From JAAYYY01 sp964579295 (GTDB taxonomy: Bacteria > Chloroflexota > Anaerolineae > Promineifilales > Promineifilaceae), in NCBI GenBank assembly GCA_964579295.1, contig CAZOGK010000013.1, forward strand, positions 1 through 64,000: a DNA stretch of 64,000 nt, given 5' to 3'. Below the pieces are notes generated by a model. That model was not told the origin of the DNA, did not search any database, and saw only the letters and a program-made list of their open reading frames with translations. Made by a program: the position numbers and the translations under genes. Shown piece after piece: positions 43,122 through 52,002 of this stretch. Each line of letters opens with the position of its first letter. The stretch's first letter is position 1.

Positions 43122-44386
43122 CGCTTTGCTCCATAGTGGCTGGCAATGCGCGCGCCAACCTGGCCGGCTTCATTGACCACCGGGGCCAACTGCTGCTGGA
43201 TATGGGCCACTAGCGCTTCCCGATTCTGCCAGAGCCGTTCCAGCAAGACGCCCAGCTCCTGACTGGTTACCCGCTCGATCTCGACGACCCACTCTTCCAG
43301 GGCCAACATGCGCATCACGCCACGGCTCTTGGGTTGGTACTGGATCGTGAGCACCGGTACAAACTCGGTGAGGGCAAAGATATTGGAATGGAGGCGAGAG
43401 CCCATGAAGATATCCATGCAGCCATAAGCGCTCTTCAGGGTGGCGGCGTCGGCGTCCTCTTCGACAAGGACCACGGCCGGGCCAAGATCCGCCAGCATGT
43501 TGCGCACACGGCGCGCCGGAACGCGATCGTCTTCCGCATCGGTTGGCCCGCGCACCTGGGCGAAGAGGACACAGCGCCCCGCCTCCCGGGTGACGAAGGC
43601 GCGCAGGGCGGCCGCCACGGCATATTCGTAAGCTTCCTGTCCGCGGAACTGGATATTCTGGGCTCCCCAGTTGATCAGCGTCACGCCCAGCAGCGGCGTG
43701 GCTCCGGGAACGATACCGTGACGGCGCAGCAATGCCTCGCCTTCGCCGCCTCTGGCCCGGGGCACGGCAAATGCCAGGTCTGGCATTAGCTGGCAACCCT
43801 GATGCCAGGCGCCCGCTGCTTCCAGCTGCTGCTGGGAGATGGCGTCGCGAACGAAGAATAGCGGCATTCGCCGGACAATCCAGCGCACCAATAGCCGTTC
43901 CCGGCGGCGGCGCAAAGGGCCGACTGTCTGCGGCATGTTGTACAACGGCTTGCCCACGAGCAAGGCGTAGGCCATCGTCAAGATGGCAATGAGAAAGGGC
44001 AACCCAACATGGCCGCTGCTGTAGAGAAAGTTGCCGGCGCTGCTGACAACCAGGTCGGCCGCGCAGTAGGCCTGCAGCAGAGCGCGATAGCGACCAGGGA
44101 CAAGGCGCAGAGCGCGCAGACCGGCGAGCCGGTAGCCCAGGGCGCCGACAATGGGGAAGACAAGGGAAGCGGGAGCATGCCACCAATGCCAGCGGCGGGC
44201 CGGCTTAATCCAGGTCATGAAAGAGCCGACAGTCGTCGCCGTTCCCTCATAGCTGGCCGGATCGTTCATTGCCAGGGTGAGTGCGGCGCCGGGGAAAGCT
44301 TCCTGTAGCTGCCGCACCGTCTCCTCCGTGAGGACGTGGTCGCCGGCATTGGCCGAGGAGTGCAGGTTTATGACGAGGATTTTCAT
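43118..44386 (-). CDS. Polysaccharide pyruvyl transferase family protein
   Basis: A 422-aa protein of the PS_pyruv_trans family. The N-terminal ILVINLHSSANAGDHVL and VSSAGNFLYSSGH, the SRLHSNIFAL motif and TIQYQPKSRGVMRML are family features. Members add pyruvate ketals to exopolysaccharide or cell-wall sugars. A hydrophobic stretch (about 70-155) suggests membrane association. It is coupled by 4-nt overlaps to both flanking genes. Confidence 0.87.
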   Translation of the reverse strand: MKILVINLHSSANAGDHVLTEETVRQLQEAFPGAALTLAMNDPASYEGTATTVGSFMTWIKPARRWHWWHAPASLVFPIVGALGYRLAGLRALRLVPGRYRALLQAYCAADLVVSSAGNFLYSSGHVGLPFLIAILTMAYALLVGKPLYNMPQTVGPLRRRRERLLVRWIVRRMPLFFVRDAISQQQLEAAGAWHQGCQLMPDLAFAVPRARGGEGEALLRRHGIVPGATPLLGVTLINWGAQNIQFRGQEAYEYAVAAALRAFVTREAGRCVLFAQVRGPTDAEDDRVPARRVRNMLADLGPAVVLVEEDADAATLKSAYGCMDIFMGSRLHSNIFALTEFVPVLTIQYQPKSRGVMRMLALEEWVVEIERVTSQELGVLLERLWQNREALVAHIQQQLAPVVNEAGQVGARIASHYGAKR

Positions 44387-45684
44387 GCGGTCGAGGCGGT
44401 AGCTGGCACGTTCTTTTGTTGCCAGCGTACCACAAGGTAGACGTAGCTGGCAGTCAACAGAGCCTCCGTCAGGACGAAAACGTGTGCCACGCCGTGGATG
44501 CCATACTGGTTGATGACCGCAAACGTCAGGCCAACGTTAATCAGCGCGGCCGCCGCCTGGACCAAAGCCCGGCGTCCCTGCCATCCGACGCCGGCAATCA
44601 CCGCGGCCAGGGCAAAACTAATCGTCTTAAAGATAAGCACACTGCTCAGCACAGCCAGTATTGCGCCCGAGGCAGCGTACTCTGGCCCATAGAGAATCCA
44701 CACCAACGGATGCGCCAGCACGCTCAGGACCACGCCCATGCCAGCTCCGAGGAAAGCGCTCAGCAGATAAAAGCGAAAAGCAGTCCGGCGCACTCCGGCG
44801 CGGTTCTGCGCATGGATGGTACTGATGAGCGGCAGCACCACCTCGTAGATCGCCAGGGGAATGAGGTAAAGCGTAGTCATCAAGGAGACCGCTGGCGCAT
44901 AAATACCGGCCGCCACGTTGCCCAAGACGAAGGCGATAATGGTAATGTCGGCCCGCTCGTAGATCAGCGCAAGGCCCTGCGAGACGCCAAATGAGGCTGT
45001 CTCGCGCAACACCTGTGGCATCCAGCCCCAACTGATTGAGAGACCAAAGAGCCGCCATACCAGGAAAAGCGCCACCACGCCCGCCAGGACAAAACTGAAG
45101 ATACGCGCCAGGAAGTAGGGGGCCACGCCGGCAACGTCGCGGCTCGCAAGGAAGATCGTCAATAGCAGCAGCGCCGCCGGCGCAATCATCATCAACCAGA
45201 AGGTGATCTTGTTGCGCAGCGCTGCCTTGAAGGCAGTCAGGGCCGTCAGAGAAAGCTCCTCGAGCAAGACAGAGACGGCGGCAAAAATGACCAGCGGTGT
45301 GGGAAACGACTCCTGTTTGAGAAGGGGCGCCAGCAGGCTGAGGAACGCCAGCCAGAGGACGCCCAGCAGGAGCTTGAGCATCAAACTGGCGCCGACGGCT
45401 GCAGAGAAGCGTCCCGGCGCCCGGCGCCCTTCGCGCAGCAACCAGCTATCTAGCCCCAGCGAAAAGAGCACGCTGCTCAGCTTTGCCAGTGATAGCGTCG
45501 CCGTATAGATGCCGAACTGCGTGACGCCAAGCTGGCGCGCGAGCACGAAGATAGAAAAGGCAGACAGCACGCGGGCGGCAGCCGAGCCCGAGAAGAGGGC
45601 GCCCATATTGCGCAGCGCCTGGCTCTGGCCAAGTGAAGCTAAAAAGTGGCGAACCGGCTGCGCCTGGGTCAGGTTAGCCGGCAT
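44383..45684 (-). CDS. Polysaccharide flippase (Wzx/MATE-like)
   Basis: A 433-aa integral membrane protein with about 12-14 helices, of the oligosaccharide flippase superfamily. FSGSAAARVLSAFSIFVLAR and FGIYTATLSLAKL are typical N-terminal features. It would move lipid-linked sugar units across the membrane. The ATG at 45684 overlaps the end of the upstream glycosyltransferase by 11 nt; an upstream in-frame start would overlap that gene by much more. Confidence 0.87.
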   Translation of the reverse strand: MPANLTQAQPVRHFLASLGQSQALRNMGALFSGSAAARVLSAFSIFVLARQLGVTQFGIYTATLSLAKLSSVLFSLGLDSWLLREGRRAPGRFSAAVGASLMLKLLLGVLWLAFLSLLAPLLKQESFPTPLVIFAAVSVLLEELSLTALTAFKAALRNKITFWLMMIAPAALLLLTIFLASRDVAGVAPYFLARIFSFVLAGVVALFLVWRLFGLSISWGWMPQVLRETASFGVSQGLALIYERADITIIAFVLGNVAAGIYAPAVSLMTTLYLIPLAIYEVVLPLISTIHAQNRAGVRRTAFRFYLLSAFLGAGMGVVLSVLAHPLVWILYGPEYAASGAILAVLSSVLIFKTISFALAAVIAGVGWQGRRALVQAAAALINVGLTFAVINQYGIHGVAHVFVLTEALLTASYVYLVVRWQQKNVPATASTA

Positions 45685-46888
45685 GGGGGTAGAGGCTGGC
45701 GAACGAGTGCGCCAGCACGTCCCACCAGTAATTGTCGCGCAGGGAGAGGGCAGCCTGGCGCATGCACGCTTGCTTTGCGGGCTCCTGCAGGACAGAAAGG
45801 AGTGCATCTGCCAGCGCCGTGGCGTCGCCCGGTGGGACGGCAATTCCGGCGTCGCCGGCGAGCCGGCGGCGGTCGCCAATATCCGTGGTCACGCACGGCA
45901 CGCCGGCGGCGATACTCTCGATTAGCTTCAGGGAAAGGCTTGACTCCGCCTGAACCGTATCCAGACGAGGATCGACAGACACGGCGCCGAGGCGGTAGTA
46001 GAAGGGGACTGCCTCGGCCGGAACGCGCCCCAAAAAACGCGCCTGCGGCGCAATGCCCAGCCGGGCAGCAAGAGCGCGCAGGAGATCGATGTCCTCGCCG
46101 CTGCCCACAAGGAGCAAAACGGCGTCCGGCTGCCGCCGGCACACGCGGACGAAGGCATCCAGCAGGAGATCGATGGCATGGCTGACCAGACTCATCGAGC
46201 CCACGTAGACGACGACCGGTTGGCCGTCGCTTAGCTCAAGCTCGCGCCTCATTTCTGCCAGGCGCTCGGCGCTCTCCGGACGTTCGAGCGTAGCAAAGGT
46301 CTGGCGATCGGCGCCATTATGGACGACAACGAGCTGCTCGCGGGGATATCCCAGCGCCAGGAAACGCTCGGCAATGAAGCTGTTGCCGGCCGTAATGCCG
46401 GCCGCAAAAGAGGGAAGCCAATCCTCAAACCGGGCGACAAGCCGCTGCTGCCAGGGCGCGCCGAAGCGATTGTTGCCCGCTTCATAGTCGTCGCTGTCCA
46501 GGTAGACTGGTACCCCGCGCAGCTTATGTGCCAGCCAGGCGGCGACGCCGTTCATTGGCTGGGATTTGCAGATGTGGATCAGCTCCCCAGGCCGGCGCAG
46601 CGCCGCCCAGCTGAGCCGCAGCGTCGCCACGGCCGTAATCCAGAGCAGGGCAGCGGGGTGAAAGTACTCCTTACGATTGCCTTCCTTGCGCACGTGCATC
46701 TGTGCCACATACTCAACGGCGACGCCCTCACGCACGAAGCGACGCTGCTTGAGTTCGCGGTAATTGTGGTGCAGCGCAACCATGGTGACCTGGTGGCCCT
46801 GGGCTACCAACGCCTTTGCCAGCGGGAAATAGCGACCTCCGCCGCCGGGGCTCTCCAGACTCTGGGTTAACAAAAAGGTGATACGCAT
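45674..46888 (-). CDS. GT4 family glycosyltransferase
   Basis: A 404-aa GT-B transferase, first gene of the flippase operon. ESPGGGGRYFPLAKALVAQG begins the acceptor domain; VYVGSMSLVSHAIDLLLDAF and the segment ending SLSLKLIESIAAGVP mark the donor domain. GVPVYLDSDDYEAGNNRFG is notable but its role is unknown. A 100-bp gap separates it from the next upstream minus-strand gene, so it may have its own promoter. Confidence 0.88.
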   Translation of the reverse strand: MRITFLLTQSLESPGGGGRYFPLAKALVAQGHQVTMVALHHNYRELKQRRFVREGVAVEYVAQMHVRKEGNRKEYFHPAALLWITAVATLRLSWAALRRPGELIHICKSQPMNGVAAWLAHKLRGVPVYLDSDDYEAGNNRFGAPWQQRLVARFEDWLPSFAAGITAGNSFIAERFLALGYPREQLVVVHNGADRQTFATLERPESAERLAEMRRELELSDGQPVVVYVGSMSLVSHAIDLLLDAFVRVCRRQPDAVLLLVGSGEDIDLLRALAARLGIAPQARFLGRVPAEAVPFYYRLGAVSVDPRLDTVQAESSLSLKLIESIAAGVPCVTTDIGDRRRLAGDAGIAVPPGDATALADALLSVLQEPAKQACMRQAALSLRDNYWWDVLAHSFASLYPHAG

Positions 46889-46988
46889 ACAGCTTACTTT
46901 GCCTCTGTGCCCTCGCCGCCCGATTTTGCCTTAACGCCCCGGAACTGTCACCTTCTGCGCCTTTCTCACAGCGCAACAGAAGAGCGAG

Positions 46989-49442
46989 CTAAGAGGAAGG
47001 CGGATTATCACGGCCAACGGCAAAGACAAACACCCCATCGACGGCAAAAAGCTGCTGCAGCGCCGGATTGCGCGCCAGCGCCGCCGGGTCGAAGAAGCCG
47101 CCCCTGGCGCCGACGAAGATATGGGTGACTCCCTCGGCGGCCAGCCAGTGGGCGGCAGCCGGCTCCGACCAGTCGGCGACAGCCTGGGCAGCCTCGTTGA
47201 AGGCGGCCACCTTTTGCGCCAGCTCGACATGATAGACGTAGTCGGCGGGCGGCGTGGTCGTCTGCCGCCCGGTCAAGGGCAGTAGCCAGCCGCCCCCATC
47301 GCTGCCCGCCCAGGCGCCGCCCAGCCAGTGCCAGGCGTTGACGGCGATATAGGCGTCAGGCGGCAGATTCTCGTCCACCCAGTGCAGACCGGCCAGGTCG
47401 GCTGGCCGTGCCAGCTGCGTTGATGGATTGACGATCTTGATCTGCTGGCGCGCGCCAAAAAGGAGCAGGACAGCCAGCAGCGCGCCCATGAGCGTATCGC
47501 CCGCAGGGCCGGCCATCGGCCGTGGCCGCCACCAGGCCTCGGCGGCCGCGCCAGCCGCGCCGAGAATGAGAGCCAGCGGCACAAAGTGCGTGATGTAGAC
47601 GCTGTTGAGGTTAATCAGCCAGATGGTGGGAACCGCAGCAACCAGCAGCAGCAACAGGCCGCTCCAGGCGGCCAGCGCCATGCTGAAGCGCGCCCAGCGA
47701 TGGCCGCGAAGCGCGGGTACAAGGGCCAGCAGCAGCGCCCCGCCGCCGGCCGCCAGGAAGGCCCGCTCCCAGCCGGCGGTCACGTAGGCAACGGGAAACT
47801 CATTGTAACCGCTGTCTGCGCCGGTAAACACGCCGCCGGCGCTGGCTGCCAGCTCCCACAGGCGCGGGCCGGCCAGCAGCAGGGCAAGCGCCGTCGCCCA
47901 GGCCAGCGGAATGAGGCTCCGCCCTTTGCCGGCGAGCAGCCAGGCAAGGGGGACGAAGGGGAGATAGATGAGGAAGACACGAAAGTGAATGAAGACCAGA
48001 CTGGCCGCCAGCAACGCGACCAGCCACCAGAGCCGGCGTACAGTGCGCCTTTCCGCCACAAGCCAGGTGAGCGCCAGGAGGAGCGGCAGAATGAGCACGC
48101 CGCTTAGCTGCGTCAGCCGTCCCCAGCTGGCGTAATAGCCGGGAAAGTAGAAAGGAAAAGCGACCAGAAAAGCGGCCAGCAAGGCGGCCAGACGGCGCCG
48201 CGTTACCAGCCAGGCAGCCGCGTAAATCGTGAGCGGCGCTAGTGCGTTGAGCAGCTGGCCGAGCACAAGCAGCAACCGTGGCAGCTCGCCAACGCCGAGC
48301 AGCGCCAGGCCGGCCGGGAGCGTATGGAAGCCAGCGTGATAGGGGAAGGTGCTGATGGGCAGCAAGGGGGCATAGTCGCGCAGCATCTGGCCCCGCTCGA
48401 CCATGACCTGGGTGATCAGGCCGTGCCGGATGGGATCGACCCACAGCGGAAAAGCCTGATCGCGCACGGCCAGCAGCCGTACCACCAGGCCGCCCAGCAA
48501 GAGCAGCAGCAAGAGCAGGTAAGTCATATGGTGAGTCGAGGGTACGCGGAGCAGGCGCAGCCGGGCGATAGTCTGGCGCGCGCGCCAGGCCACCAGCGCC
48601 CAGCCGGCGGCCAGGACAAGCGCCAGCGACCAGGGCTGCCAGCGGGCGCCGAGCAGGGTGAGCCAGTACCAGAGCAGGGGCCAGACGGCCAGACCGAGGG
48701 CAAGAGCCGCTCCCCACCAGGCGGCGCGGTCGCCGGCGAACACGCCTGGCCGGGTGGCTGAGAGGAGGAGCGCCCCGGGCATGAATGTCAGCGCCAGCGC
48801 CAGCAGCAGCAGGCCGGCGTTTTCCGCCAGGTTGCCGGCCACGACCCGCAGCGCGACGCCTGGCAGGAGCCGGTAGTGGGTGACGAAGCGCAGCTCGGCA
48901 ACGGGCGCGCCGGTCCCGGCCAGCTCGCCATCAGCATAGACGTCGAGACTGTAGCCCCAAAAGGACATTGCGGGGTCGCCGCTGCCGCTGAGCGCCAGCG
49001 AATAGAGGCGGCCGGCCGACCCGTGTTGTGGTGGAAAGCGCAAGCTGAGTGGCTGGTTGTGCTCAAGGCTGGCGGCGTCCCACGTCTGCGTGGCGACAGA
49101 CCGGCCGTCTGCGTCGGCAAGGTGCAGGGTTATCTCGCCGGCGCCCACGTCCCGTTGGGCAACGATGAGCTCCACTGCCACCAGGCCATCGTGAGCCGGG
49201 CGGAAGGTCTGCACGAAGGGCTCGCCGGCCGGCAGCGCGGGGAGGGCCACGTCGAGACGGGTCTGCTCAATATCGACCGCCTCGAGCGGCGGCGGCCAGG
49301 CGCGGACGGCGGCAATCGCCAGCGCCAGGATAGCCCCCACCAGGATAGCGACCAGGCGCCAACGGGTTCTTTGCAGCCCGGCGCCGGCGCTGCGCGCTGC
49401 CGGCGGCTGTGACGTAACAACCTCTGTTCTCGTGTTCTGCAT
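46989..49442 (-). CDS. Large multi-spanning membrane protein, glycosyltransferase-39-like
   Basis: An 817-aa protein: an N-terminal membrane segment (about 30-50), a beta-rich extracytoplasmic domain (about 55-190), then about 11-13 membrane helices and a soluble C-terminal domain (HWLAAEGVTHIFVGARGG). The overall plan resembles GT39-type or DUF6541 membrane glycosyltransferases, but no catalytic motif is certain. The ATG at 49442 follows an extended -10 box by 11 nt; an upstream TTG at 49469 is less likely. Placed amid glycan genes, it may finish or transfer glycans. Confidence 0.72.
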   Translation of the reverse strand: MQNTRTEVVTSQPPAARSAGAGLQRTRWRLVAILVGAILALAIAAVRAWPPPLEAVDIEQTRLDVALPALPAGEPFVQTFRPAHDGLVAVELIVAQRDVGAGEITLHLADADGRSVATQTWDAASLEHNQPLSLRFPPQHGSAGRLYSLALSGSGDPAMSFWGYSLDVYADGELAGTGAPVAELRFVTHYRLLPGVALRVVAGNLAENAGLLLLALALTFMPGALLLSATRPGVFAGDRAAWWGAALALGLAVWPLLWYWLTLLGARWQPWSLALVLAAGWALVAWRARQTIARLRLLRVPSTHHMTYLLLLLLLLGGLVVRLLAVRDQAFPLWVDPIRHGLITQVMVERGQMLRDYAPLLPISTFPYHAGFHTLPAGLALLGVGELPRLLLVLGQLLNALAPLTIYAAAWLVTRRRLAALLAAFLVAFPFYFPGYYASWGRLTQLSGVLILPLLLALTWLVAERRTVRRLWWLVALLAASLVFIHFRVFLIYLPFVPLAWLLAGKGRSLIPLAWATALALLLAGPRLWELAASAGGVFTGADSGYNEFPVAYVTAGWERAFLAAGGGALLLALVPALRGHRWARFSMALAAWSGLLLLLVAAVPTIWLINLNSVYITHFVPLALILGAAGAAAEAWWRPRPMAGPAGDTLMGALLAVLLLFGARQQIKIVNPSTQLARPADLAGLHWVDENLPPDAYIAVNAWHWLGGAWAGSDGGGWLLPLTGRQTTTPPADYVYHVELAQKVAAFNEAAQAVADWSEPAAAHWLAAEGVTHIFVGARGGFFDPAALARNPALQQLFAVDGVFVFAVGRDNPPSS

Positions 49443-49453
49443 TTGCGTGCTGT

Positions 49454-49462
49454 ATGATAACA
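49454..49462 (-). promoter_or_regulatory. Extended -10 element of the 46989-49442 gene
   Basis: On the minus strand TGtTATCAT lies 11 nt before the ATG at 49442, with no ribosome site between. Confidence 0.45.
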
Positions 49463-49476
49463 GATACAATGACCGG

Positions 49477-49504
49477 CAGCATTGCCGGCGGCAATGCTGT
49501 TTTT
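49477..49504 (+). terminator. Terminator-like hairpin in a divergent promoter region
   Basis: CAGCATTGCC (49477-49486) and GGCAATGCTG (49490-49499) form a perfect 10-bp stem with a 3-nt loop, followed on the plus strand by TTTTT. No plus-strand gene lies upstream for at least 7 kb. It may block antisense transcription or be an operator. Confidence 0.55.
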
Positions 49505-49522
49505 GTGCGTTTCGACCAGACG

Positions 49523-49531
49523 TGTTATACA
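49523..49531 (+). promoter_or_regulatory. Extended -10 element of the sulfate-activation genes
   Basis: TGtTATACA is located 49 nt before the GTG start at 49581, downstream of the hairpin. No clear -35 box. Confidence 0.4.
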
Positions 49532-49580
49532 GAACGGCCCGGCCTGAGGCCGGCGCGCGCTGTGTTGTAAGGAGTTCGAC

Positions 49581-51344
49581 GTGACGACTGTAACAAAGAC
49601 TACCTCACTTATCTCCCCCTATGGGGGGAAGCTGGTAGACCTCATGGCCCCAGCCGGCGAGCTAGAAGCGCTGCGCAGCGAAGCCAATGCCCTGCCCTCC
49701 GTGCGCCTCTCGCCGCGGGCCGAGTGTGATCTGGAGCTGCTGGCGATTGGCGCCTTCTCGCCGCTCGACCGCTTCATGGGCCAGGCCGACTTCCAGCGGG
49801 TCATCGACGAGATGCGCCTACAAAGCGGCTATCTCTTCCCCATACCCGTTACCCTCCCTGTCGAACCGGAAGCAGGGATAGAAGTGGGACAGCGGATCGC
49901 GCTGCGCGATCAGCGCAACGAAGTGCTGGCGGTGATGGACGTTGAAGAGGTCTACCCATGGAATCTCGCGGAGACGGCCGAGAAGGTGTTTGGCAAGAAC
50001 GACGCGCGCCATCCCCTCGTCGCCGAGATGAACCGCTGGGGCCGGCTCAACATCTCCGGCCCAATGCGCGTCATCCAGCTGCCGGCGCACTATGATTTCC
50101 AGGCATTGCGGCTGACGCCCCGCCAGACGCGCGAGCGGCTTGAATCCTTCGGCCACCAGAACATCGTCGCCTTCCAGACCCGCAACCCGCTGCACCGTGT
50201 CCACGAAGAGCTGACCAAGCGAGCCAGCCAGGAAATTGACGGCGTCCTCTTGCTCCACCCGGTGGTCGGCATGACCAAGCCCGGCGACGTAGACCATTTT
50301 ACCCGCGTGCGCACCTACAAGGCGCTCGCCAGTCGTTATTACGATCCAGACCGCATCCTCCTCTCGCTGCTACCGCTTGCCATGCGCATGGCCGGACCCC
50401 GCGAGGCGCTCTGGCATGCCCTCATCCGTCGCAATTATGGCGCCAATCATCTTATCGTCGGGCGCGACCATGCGGGACCGGGGAATGATTCCGAAGGCAA
50501 GCCTTTCTATGGCCCTTATGACGCCCAGGAGCTGGTCGAGGCCCACAGCGAGGAGCTGGGGGTCAAGGTCATGCCCTTCCGCATGCTCGTCTATCTGCCC
50601 GAAGAGCAGCGCTACGAAGAGGTCACCAAGGTGCCGCAAGATGTCACGACCGCCTCGATTTCGGGCACCCAGGTACGCGAAGAATATCTCGAGAATGGCA
50701 AGCCGCTGCCTACCTGGTTCACCCGGCCAGAGGTGGCCGAGATTCTTGCCGAGAGCCATCCGCCGCGCCACAAGCAGGGCGTCTGCATCTGGTTCACCGG
50801 CCTGAGCAACTCCGGCAAGTCCACTACCGCCGCCATCCTGACGACGCTCCTCCAGGAAAAGGGGCGCCAGGTGACCCTGCTCGACGGCGACGTGGTCCGT
50901 ACCCACTTCTCCGACCGGCTCGGCTTCACCAAAGAAGATCGCGATACCAACGTGCGGCGCATGGGCTATGTCGCCTCTGAGATCGTCCGTCATGGCGGTG
51001 TGGCGCTCTGTGCGGCTGCCAGCCCCTACCGCAGCACTCGTAACGAAATCCGCAGCATGATCGGCGGCCAGCACTATGTCGAGGTCTTTGTCGATACGCC
51101 GATTGAAGTATGCGAGGCGCGTGACACCAAAGGTCTCTACGCCAAAGCGCGGCGTGGCGAAATCCGCGGCTTCACCGGCGTCGATGCCCCTTACGAACCG
51201 CCACTGCACCCGGAGATCACACTGGACACGGTCAATTATTCGGCCGAAGCCAATGCGCGCGACATCTTAAGCTTTCTCGTCAACCGCGGCTTTATCCGGC
51301 CCGACGACAACGAGGCCGACGCCTTACAGGATGCACTCAGCTAA
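49581..51344 (+). CDS. Bifunctional sulfate adenylyltransferase/APS kinase
   Basis: A 587-aa fusion. The N-terminal sulfurylase (about 1-390) has QTRNPLH and GRDHAGPG, the ATP-binding residues, and GTQVREEY near its end. The C-terminal kinase (about 400-570) has Walker A GLSNSGKST, DGDVVR and ASPYRSTR. Together they make PAPS from sulfate and two ATP. GTG 49581 has TAAGGAG 6 nt upstream. A separate APS kinase gene follows 55 nt later, which makes the kinase activity redundant. No sulfite or sulfide genes are adjacent. Confidence 0.93.
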   Translation: MTTVTKTTSLISPYGGKLVDLMAPAGELEALRSEANALPSVRLSPRAECDLELLAIGAFSPLDRFMGQADFQRVIDEMRLQSGYLFPIPVTLPVEPEAGIEVGQRIALRDQRNEVLAVMDVEEVYPWNLAETAEKVFGKNDARHPLVAEMNRWGRLNISGPMRVIQLPAHYDFQALRLTPRQTRERLESFGHQNIVAFQTRNPLHRVHEELTKRASQEIDGVLLLHPVVGMTKPGDVDHFTRVRTYKALASRYYDPDRILLSLLPLAMRMAGPREALWHALIRRNYGANHLIVGRDHAGPGNDSEGKPFYGPYDAQELVEAHSEELGVKVMPFRMLVYLPEEQRYEEVTKVPQDVTTASISGTQVREEYLENGKPLPTWFTRPEVAEILAESHPPRHKQGVCIWFTGLSNSGKSTTAAILTTLLQEKGRQVTLLDGDVVRTHFSDRLGFTKEDRDTNVRRMGYVASEIVRHGGVALCAAASPYRSTRNEIRSMIGGQHYVEVFVDTPIEVCEARDTKGLYAKARRGEIRGFTGVDAPYEPPLHPEITLDTVNYSAEANARDILSFLVNRGFIRPDDNEADALQDALS

Positions 51345-51399
51345 CCGCTGTTGTCGAGCTAAGGGTTAATCAGCTCACGATTGAGATGAATAAGGAATC

Positions 51400-51957
51400 A
51401 TGAATCATCAAAGAGAACAAGAAGGTTTTGTAGTGTGGATGACCGGCCTCAGTGGCGCCGGCAAGACGACTATCGCCCACGTGCTGGTGGACGAGCTGCA
51501 GCAGCGCGGGCTGCGCGTGGAGCGTCTCGACGGCGATGTCGTGCGCCAGAGTCTGACGCGCGATCTGGGCTTCAGCAAGGAAGATCGCGATAAGAACATC
51601 GAGCGCGTCATGTTTGTCGCCAAGCTGCTGTCGCGCAATGGCGTCGCCTGTGTTTGCTCCTTCATCTCGCCTTACCAGTCGGTGCGCGATACGGTGCGGG
51701 CCGAGACGACCAACTTTGTCGAGGTCTTCGTCGATGCGCCGCTGGAAGTCGTCATCGAGCGCGACGTGAAGGGAATGTACAAGAAGGCGATTGCCGGCGA
51801 GATTGAAAACTTCACGGGCATTTCTGACCCGTTTGAAGCCCCGGCGCAGCCCGACGTGCACGTGCGCACCGACCAGCAGACTGTTGAGGAAAGCGCACAG
51901 GCGATTCTTGACTACCTGGAGGAGCGCAGCCTCATCCCCGTCGCGGCGGCGGCTTAG
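51400..51957 (+). CDS. cysC: Stand-alone adenylylsulfate kinase
   Basis: A 185-aa APS kinase: Walker A GLSGAGKTT (residues 16-24), DGDVVRQSL, FISPYQSVRD (active-site FISPY) and FTGISDPFEAP. It phosphorylates APS to PAPS. It is shorter than the kinase part of the upstream fusion and differs in sequence, so it is not a very recent copy. AAGGAATC precedes the ATG. It is probably in one transcript with the fusion gene. Confidence 0.92.
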   Translation: MNHQREQEGFVVWMTGLSGAGKTTIAHVLVDELQQRGLRVERLDGDVVRQSLTRDLGFSKEDRDKNIERVMFVAKLLSRNGVACVCSFISPYQSVRDTVRAETTNFVEVFVDAPLEVVIERDVKGMYKKAIAGEIENFTGISDPFEAPAQPDVHVRTDQQTVEESAQAILDYLEERSLIPVAAAA

Positions 51958-52002
51958 CAGCGCGGGGCGGAACCAGCGCGCCGCCCCCGAATCCTTCTGC
52001 AG

